Source: CAYTET01 sp964436975 (GTDB lineage: Bacteria > Bacillota_I > Bacilli_A > Erysipelotrichales > Erysipelotrichaceae). Taken from it: a stretch of DNA of 6,565 nucleotides. The notes under the pieces are model-generated. The model searched no databases, had not been told where the DNA came from, and worked only from the letters and a program-made list of their open reading frames with translations. This document shows positions 1 to 3,847 of the stretch, in pieces. The position numbers and the translations under genes are program-made. The DNA is taken from assembly GCA_964436975.1 (NCBI GenBank), contig CAYTET010000075.1:1-6565 (forward strand), given 5' to 3'. How positions within the stretch are numbered: the stretch's first letter is position 1; each line of letters opens with the position of its first letter.

Positions 1-23
1 CCTTAATCGCATTTTCTTAAAAA

Positions 24-1346
24 TTATAGTCTCACATCATTTACAAACGTACACAATAAGCCGCAGCGCTGATATATTTCATCAATATGCCTGAAATAGA
101 AATCCATGGTATAGCAGCTCTGCAGCTGGTCCGGGTTAAGATGCAGACTGATATAGGGATCCTGGGAAGCAAGAATCCGGAAATCTTTATGCTGGTTCAG
201 GGAAATCATGGCCAGTTTCTGAATATTGTCATAGGCCTGCTCCCGGCTGGCCCCGGCATCGATCAGGGCGGTCATTACTCTTTGGGCATAGATGACGCCG
301 TCCGTCAGGTTGATATTGGCCAGCATTTTTTCAGGATAGATTATCATTGAATCAAGGGTTTTGGTAAAGCGGGCCAGCATGTAGTCAAGCAGAGCCGTGG
401 CATCAGGCATGATGATGCGCTCGGCCGAGGAATGGGAAATATCCCGCTCGTGCCACAGGCTGACATCTTCCAGACCGGTCAGCTGGTAGCCCCGCAGCAC
501 CCGGGCACAGCCGCAGATATTCTCCAGTGAGATTGGATTGCGCTTATGCGGCATGGCACTTGAGCCTTTCTGGCCCGGATTGAAGTATTCTTCGGCCTCC
601 CCTACCTCACTGCGCTGCAGATGCCTGAATTCGGTGGCGATTTTTTCCAATGTAGTGCCAATCAGGGCAATGGTCTGCAGGTAAAAGGCATGATTGTCCC
701 GGGATATGACCTGGGTGGCCGTTTTGGCCGAGCCGATAGCAAGCTTTTCGCACACAAATTCCTGTACAAAGGGCGGAACATTGGCATAATTGCCGACAGC
801 ACCGGTGATTTTACCGACTTCCATCTGCCGGCTGGCCAGATCAAACCGCTCAATGTCACGCTGCAGTTCATCATACCAGATGGCATATTTCAAACCGAAA
901 GAAGTAATATCGGCATGCATGCCGTGCGTCCGGCCGATGCATGGCACATCCTTGTATTCAACAGCTTTCTTCTTCAAAACCGCAGCCAGATTGGCCAGAT
1001 CTTCTTTGATGATGCCGTCGGCCTGCTTGAAAATAACCGCATAGGCCGTATCAATTACATCGGTGGAAGTCAGACCGTAATGAATCCATTTCTTCTCCGG
1101 ACCCAGCTTTTCGGAAACACAGCGGGTAAAGGCGACCATGTCATGATGGGTGATGGCCTCCAGCCGGCTGATTTCGGCCGCATCATAGCCGGCCTTGCTT
1201 TCAACAGCGGCAACATCCGGCTGGGGCACTACCCCTAGCTTTCCCCAGGCCTGTACAACAGCGATTTCAACGGCCAGCCACTGGCTGTACTTGTAATCAT
1301 CCGTCCACAGCTGTCTCATTTTCGGGCGTGAATATCTTTCAATCAT
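24..1346 (-). CDS. purB: Adenylosuccinate lyase
   Basis: Cytosolic enzyme of the fumarase/aspartase superfamily. It removes fumarate from SAICAR and from adenylosuccinate, two steps of purine synthesis. The 440 residues are close to the usual bacterial length of about 430. Seen in the sequence: THHD at 66-69 with the general acid/base His68, the YGLTSTDV stretch near 90-97, GRTHG at 138-142 with His141, and the family signature GSSAMPHKRNP at 261-271 with the flexible-loop serines 262/263. These are followed by LWHERDISHSSAER near 297-310. The loop after His141 reads HADITSFG where most relatives have HAEPTTFG. About ten residues extend past the usual C-terminal 'ERCGL'-like end. The ATG start is supported by a strong GAGGAGG ribosome site eight bases upstream. 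The gene is last of the visible truB-ribF-purB operon and overlaps the RibF-like gene by 8 bases. No terminator is visible after its TAA, so the operon may continue past the left edge. Confidence 0.97.
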   Translation of the reverse strand: MIERYSRPKMRQLWTDDYKYSQWLAVEIAVVQAWGKLGVVPQPDVAAVESKAGYDAAEISRLEAITHHDMVAFTRCVSEKLGPEKKWIHYGLTSTDVIDTAYAVIFKQADGIIKEDLANLAAVLKKKAVEYKDVPCIGRTHGMHADITSFGLKYAIWYDELQRDIERFDLASRQMEVGKITGAVGNYANVPPFVQEFVCEKLAIGSAKTATQVISRDNHAFYLQTIALIGTTLEKIATEFRHLQRSEVGEAEEYFNPGQKGSSAMPHKRNPISLENICGCARVLRGYQLTGLEDVSLWHERDISHSSAERIIMPDATALLDYMLARFTKTLDSMIIYPEKMLANINLTDGVIYAQRVMTALIDAGASREQAYDNIQKLAMISLNQHKDFRILASQDPYISLHLNPDQLQSCYTMDFYFRHIDEIYQRCGLLCTFVNDVRL

Positions 1347-2154
1347 GGCAACTGCCTCCTCTTATTCTTATCTCGGCCAGTCCGGATTGGGCAAAATTGC
1401 CGCTGATCCGGCCTTTTCGTATTTCTACTGTTATATCGTCCTGCCGGAATTGCGGCTTTTCAAATGGCAGATTGGTATGGATTCGGCATTCCGCCTGATA
1501 CAGGCCATCGCGCAAAGCAGCATAACTGATATTCGGCTTAAACATGCCGCTGTCTTTATCGGCATCGCCATACTGTATCCAGGGCCGGCCCAGCAGCTTT
1601 TCGGCCAGATCAATGCGGCCCTCATGGATCAGATTGATTATGGCGGTAGTGGAAACTTTATGGCCGTCATAGCTGACCTGCGGAACCACTACGGTTTCAA
1701 AGCCGCCGTCCGCCCATTGCTGCAGCTGGGCTCCGTTGCCTTGGCCGCCGGCGCCAAAAGAGAAATCAAATCCAAATACCAGTGTCTTCAGATTTATTTT
1801 TTTGAGGATTTTTTCAACAAACCTTTCGGCACTCATTGTGCGCATGGCTTGGTCAAATTGAAGAACATAGATTTGTTTTATGCCATATAATCCCGCCAGT
1901 CTGATGCGGTCAGCTAATGATGTCAGATACTCTACCGGCTGGTTACTACAAGTCCGCGGGTCCGGATTAAAGGTAATCAGAGCCGGAATTGCGCCGCTGG
2001 CGGCCGCCGCCGCCACTGTTGCTTCCACCAGCTGCTGGTGACCGATATGCAGCCCGTCAAAATTGCCGATGCACCCGGCTGTTGCCGCCATTTTGGGAAT
2101 AGGCTGGCAGGCTCTTATGATTATTATATTTAAGGTTTGATCGCTCATTACCAT
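1339..2154 (-). CDS. ribF: RibF-like FAD synthetase homologue with reduced riboflavin-kinase domain
   Basis: Homologue of the bifunctional riboflavin kinase/FMN adenylyltransferase that makes FMN and FAD. The N-terminal nucleotidyltransferase domain (about 25-192) is recognisable from GNFDGLHIGH at 30-39, NPDPR at 63-67, SAERFV near 108-113, FGFDFSFG at 127-134 and LLGRPW at 187-192. The usual ISSTxxR motif reads VSTTAII (167-173), so both arginines of the common SSTRIR form are absent, and the first motif has NPDP where TFxPHP is usual. The C-terminal part has only about 79 residues instead of roughly 120. It keeps a faint echo of the kinase start (a Gly-rich turn, then KPNI near 207-210) but no GFPTAN motif and no later conserved kinase block. 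It may be a monofunctional FAD synthetase or a decayed enzyme. The start is uncertain: ATG at 2154 is given, but a second ATG at 2148 sits in a TAATG overlap with the truB stop. It lies between truB and purB. Confidence 0.85.
   Translation of the reverse strand: MVMSDQTLNIIIIRACQPIPKMAATAGCIGNFDGLHIGHQQLVEATVAAAAASGAIPALITFNPDPRTCSNQPVEYLTSLADRIRLAGLYGIKQIYVLQFDQAMRTMSAERFVEKILKKINLKTLVFGFDFSFGAGGQGNGAQLQQWADGGFETVVVPQVSYDGHKVSTTAIINLIHEGRIDLAEKLLGRPWIQYGDADKDSGMFKPNISYAALRDGLYQAECRIHTNLPFEKPQFRQDDITVEIRKGRISGNFAQSGLAEIRIRGGSCHD
1355..1361 (-). promoter_or_regulatory. Ribosome binding site of purB
   Basis: GAGGAGG on the minus strand, eight bases before the purB ATG. It lies inside the last codons of the RibF-like gene (the Arg-Gly-Gly of its tail). 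It fixes the purB start and shows that purB can be translated independently of the overlapping upstream gene. Confidence 0.85.
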
Positions 2155-2975
2155 AAACCCCGCAGGCAGTGATAGCTGCCGTTTTCGCTGCGCTGATAGA
2201 CGGCCATTATTTCCTGGCGGTAGCTGATCAAAACGACCGGCTGATCATACGGGATCACAATGTCGCGTCCATTGGCAACATCACTGATATTTTCTACTTC
2301 AATGCAGGGATAGTCATTCAGGGCCTCGGCTATTCCCAATAGACTGACTTTGCCATTTTGAATCTGGGCTAAAGTCTGGCTGTGCTCAATTGAAAACGGA
2401 CCGCATGATGTCCGGCACAGTTCCGCCATGGTGCCGACCGTATTCAGCCGGCTGGCCAGCTGTTCACACAGAACCCTGACATAGGTTCCGGATGAGCAGA
2501 CAGTCTGAAAAGAAACGGTATCCGCCGTATAGCTGATCAGCTGCATCTGGAATATTTCAATCGCCGCCGGCTTTCTTTCAATTGACTGATTCTGCCGGGC
2601 ATATTCATATAATTTGCGGCCGTTGACCTTTTTAGCCGAATACATCGGCGGCAGCTGCATCTGGGGACCGGCAAGGCCTTTTAAAGCCTCTGTAAGGGCT
2701 GTTTCATCCAGCAAGTGTACTTTNNNNNNNNNNATATCGCCGGTATCAGTCTGCAGGCCCAGTTTAACGGTAGCCTTATAGGATTTGCGGTGCTGTTGTA
2801 TCAGGGGCAGTATTTTAGTGGCCCGGCCGACCAGACACACCAAAAGGCCGGTCGCCATGGGATCCAGGGTTCCGGTATGGCCGATGCGGTTGGTCCGCAG
2901 CAGATGACGCAGGCGGATAACCGCATCACTGCTGGTCATGCCTTTGTCTTTGTTAAGTAAAACTATACCGTCCAT
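2148..2975 (-). CDS. truB: tRNA pseudouridine(55) synthase
   Basis: Converts U55 to pseudouridine in the T-loop of most tRNAs. Visible motifs: an N-terminal LLNKDKGMTSSDAV (6-19), then GHTGTLDPMATGLL at 32-45 with the catalytic Asp38, the tRNA-contacting PPMYSAKKVNGRKLYEYAR (109-127), CSSGTYVR (160-167), and LCRTSCGPF (186-194), followed by a short PUA-like tail. The ten-N run falls after TDTGD (76-80). Five residues are visible or implied there, against about ten in E. coli TruB at the same place, so the real gap is probably longer than drawn. The frame is the same on both sides. The ATG at 2975 has a GGAGGAG ribosome site four bases upstream. It is the first gene of the minus-strand operon and overlaps the RibF-like gene by 7 bases. 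The truB-ribF order is very common in Bacillota and other bacteria, which supports both calls. Confidence 0.96.
   Translation of the reverse strand: MDGIVLLNKDKGMTSSDAVIRLRHLLRTNRIGHTGTLDPMATGLLVCLVGRATKILPLIQQHRKSYKATVKLGLQTDTGDXXXXKVHLLDETALTEALKGLAGPQMQLPPMYSAKKVNGRKLYEYARQNQSIERKPAAIEIFQMQLISYTADTVSFQTVCSSGTYVRVLCEQLASRLNTVGTMAELCRTSCGPFSIEHSQTLAQIQNGKVSLLGIAEALNDYPCIEVENISDVANGRDIVIPYDQPVVLISYRQEIMAVYQRSENGSYHCLRGLW
2724..2733. other. Assembly gap (10 N) inside truB
   Basis: Ten undetermined bases, most likely a placeholder of fixed size. Comparison with TruB relatives suggests about five codons more than drawn are missing. Frame agrees on both sides, so the gene is probably intact. Confidence 0.9.
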
Positions 2976-2979
2976 CCTG

Positions 2980-2986
2980 CTCCTCC
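2980..2986 (-). promoter_or_regulatory. Ribosome binding site of truB
   Basis: GGAGGAG on the minus strand, four bases before the ATG at 2975. It is a near-perfect match to the anti-Shine-Dalgarno sequence and fixes the truB start. Confidence 0.8.
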
Positions 2987-2992
2987 ATCACC

Positions 2993-3022
2993 ATTATATA
3001 TGTTATCACAAAGCCGTCCTAA
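2993..3022 (-). promoter_or_regulatory. Possible truB operon promoter
   Basis: A perfect TATAAT lies on the minus strand at 2998-2993. The best -35 candidate is the weak TTAGGA (3022-3017) at 18 bases spacing. The expected transcription start, about 7 bases after the -10 box, would fall at the first base of the ribosome site, giving a leader of only about 11 bases. The box is real as sequence; its promoter role is inferred. The true operon promoter could lie elsewhere, but this is the only intergenic space upstream of truB. Confidence 0.4.
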
Positions 3023-3039
3023 CATAGCGCAAAATACGT

Positions 3040-3045
3040 TATAAT
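3040..3045 (+). promoter_or_regulatory. Possible -10 box of the ttcA-like gene
   Basis: Perfect TATAAT in the divergent region. No good -35 is found at 15 to 18 bases spacing and there is no TG extension, so the match rests on the -10 alone. The predicted start near 3052 would fall inside the AAGGTGA ribosome site, leaving a leader of about 14 bases. Confidence 0.35.
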
Positions 3046-3049
3046 AGCC

Positions 3050-3056
3050 AAGGTGA
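3050..3056 (+). promoter_or_regulatory. Ribosome binding site of the ttcA-like gene
   Basis: AAGGTGA ends nine bases before the ATG at 3066. It supports that start over any later Met. Confidence 0.7.
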
Positions 3057-3065
3057 TACAACAAC

Positions 3066-3830
3066 ATGAATACGATCAAACGCGTTTTAGGCAGTCTGCG
3101 CAAAGCTGATAATGATTATCATCTGATTAATGACGGCGACCGGATTGCTGTCGGCATCTCCGGCGGCAAGGACTCCAGCCTTCTTTTGTACTGCCTTTAC
3201 CTTTACCAGCGCTTCTCCCGCAAAAATTTTTCGATTGTCGGGGTCTATATAAACCTGGGCTTTGGCGCTGAAGACATGAAACCCCTTATTGAATGGTTCA
3301 AGACATATAATATTGACCTGTTTGAATATCCCTCGCAGATCAGCGCCATTCTTGATCTAAAGCGTGACCGTCACCAGCGGATTGAATGCTCGTTGTGCTC
3401 GCAGTTTAAAAAAGCCGCGGTTATCAATGCCGCCAAAGCGAACGGCTGCAATAAAGTTGCTTTTGCCCATCACATGGATGACGCTTTGGAGACTCTGCTG
3501 ATGAATGCCATCCACGGCGGCCGGCTGGCCACCTTTGAGCCCAAAATGCATCTGACAAGATCAGACATAACCTTTATCCGGCCCTTCTGCTATGCCCGGG
3601 AAAACGACATTGCCAATACGGTAAAGCAGCTTGGCATTCCTATCATTCATTCCGGCTGCCCCAATGACGGCAATACCGAACGGCAGGCTATGAAAATGCG
3701 GCTTAAGCAGCTGTATCATGATTATCCCAGCGCCCGTGACAACCTGCCTAAAATGCTGCATAATCCGGCCCAGCTTAAACTATGGAATCCGGAACCTATA
3801 TCTGATGATAATGAAAAGACAGATCAGTGA
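3066..3830 (+). CDS. ttcA: TtcA-like tRNA 2-thiocytidine biosynthesis protein
   Basis: Member of the PP-loop ATPase group that adenylates tRNA; TtcA thiolates C32 of certain tRNAs using an iron-sulfur cluster. Seen: the ATP PP-loop SGGKDS at 32-37, a C108-x-x-C111 pair, the AFAHHMDDALETLLMN block at 132-147, and a third cysteine, Cys198, in SGCPNDGNTERQ. The three-cysteine layout matches the 4Fe-4S ligands of E. coli TtcA. At 254 residues it is shorter than the E. coli enzyme (about 311) and resembles the compact form common in Firmicutes and other anaerobes. The start is supported by an AAGGTGA site. It is transcribed away from truB, another tRNA-modification gene, and converges on the surface-protein gene with 4 bases between stops. 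The acidic, Asp/Glu-rich tail (about 242-254) is probably disordered. The exact tRNA target cannot be told from sequence; a related thiolation enzyme of the same family is the alternative. Confidence 0.88.
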   Translation: MNTIKRVLGSLRKADNDYHLINDGDRIAVGISGGKDSSLLLYCLYLYQRFSRKNFSIVGVYINLGFGAEDMKPLIEWFKTYNIDLFEYPSQISAILDLKRDRHQRIECSLCSQFKKAAVINAAKANGCNKVAFAHHMDDALETLLMNAIHGGRLATFEPKMHLTRSDITFIRPFCYARENDIANTVKQLGIPIIHSGCPNDGNTERQAMKMRLKQLYHDYPSARDNLPKMLHNPAQLKLWNPEPISDDNEKTDQ

Positions 3831-3847
3831 TGATCTATCTTTTTTTT
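3814..3847 (+). terminator. Shared hairpin terminator across two convergent stops
   Basis: Six perfect base pairs (3821-3826 with 3831-3836) close a GTGA tetraloop. After one C/A mismatch, six more A/T-rich pairs follow (3814-3819 with 3838-3843). On the plus strand the right arm runs into eight T (3840-3847), the form of a Rho-independent terminator for the ttcA-like gene. On the minus strand the hairpin is followed by a short TCTTTT, so it could also work, more weakly, for the adhesin. The ttcA TGA ends in the loop and the adhesin TAG lies in the right arm. The stem is AT-rich, so strength is uncertain. Confidence 0.6.

Noticed and set aside
1..12. A possible next gene of the minus-strand operon starting at an ATG (12-10), 11 bases after the purB stop
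   Set aside because: Only four codons are visible and the upstream TAAGAAA is a poor ribosome site. It could be real, but nothing here supports it beyond position.
621..1238. Plus-strand open frame of about 205 codons inside purB
   Set aside because: It lies wholly opposite a confidently identified purB. Its translation shows no recognisable domain and it lacks a ribosome site, so it is a shadow of the codon usage of purB.
1339..1578. A frameshift as the cause of the missing kinase domain in the RibF-like protein
   Set aside because: The other minus-strand frame open here (about 1431-1625) contains no riboflavin-kinase motif, and the actual frame continues smoothly to the purB overlap. Domain decay or replacement fits better than a simple frameshift.
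1345..1890. Plus-strand open frame of about 181 codons opposite the RibF-like gene
   Set aside because: The minus-strand frame shows clear family motifs; the plus-strand product shows none. A stop-free antisense frame is expected in GC-rich codon patterns.
3001..3058. Inverted repeat TATCAC (3004-3009) and GTGATA (3053-3058) as an operator
   Set aside because: Only six bases match, about 43 bases apart, and one arm is part of the ribosome site. Too short to separate from chance.
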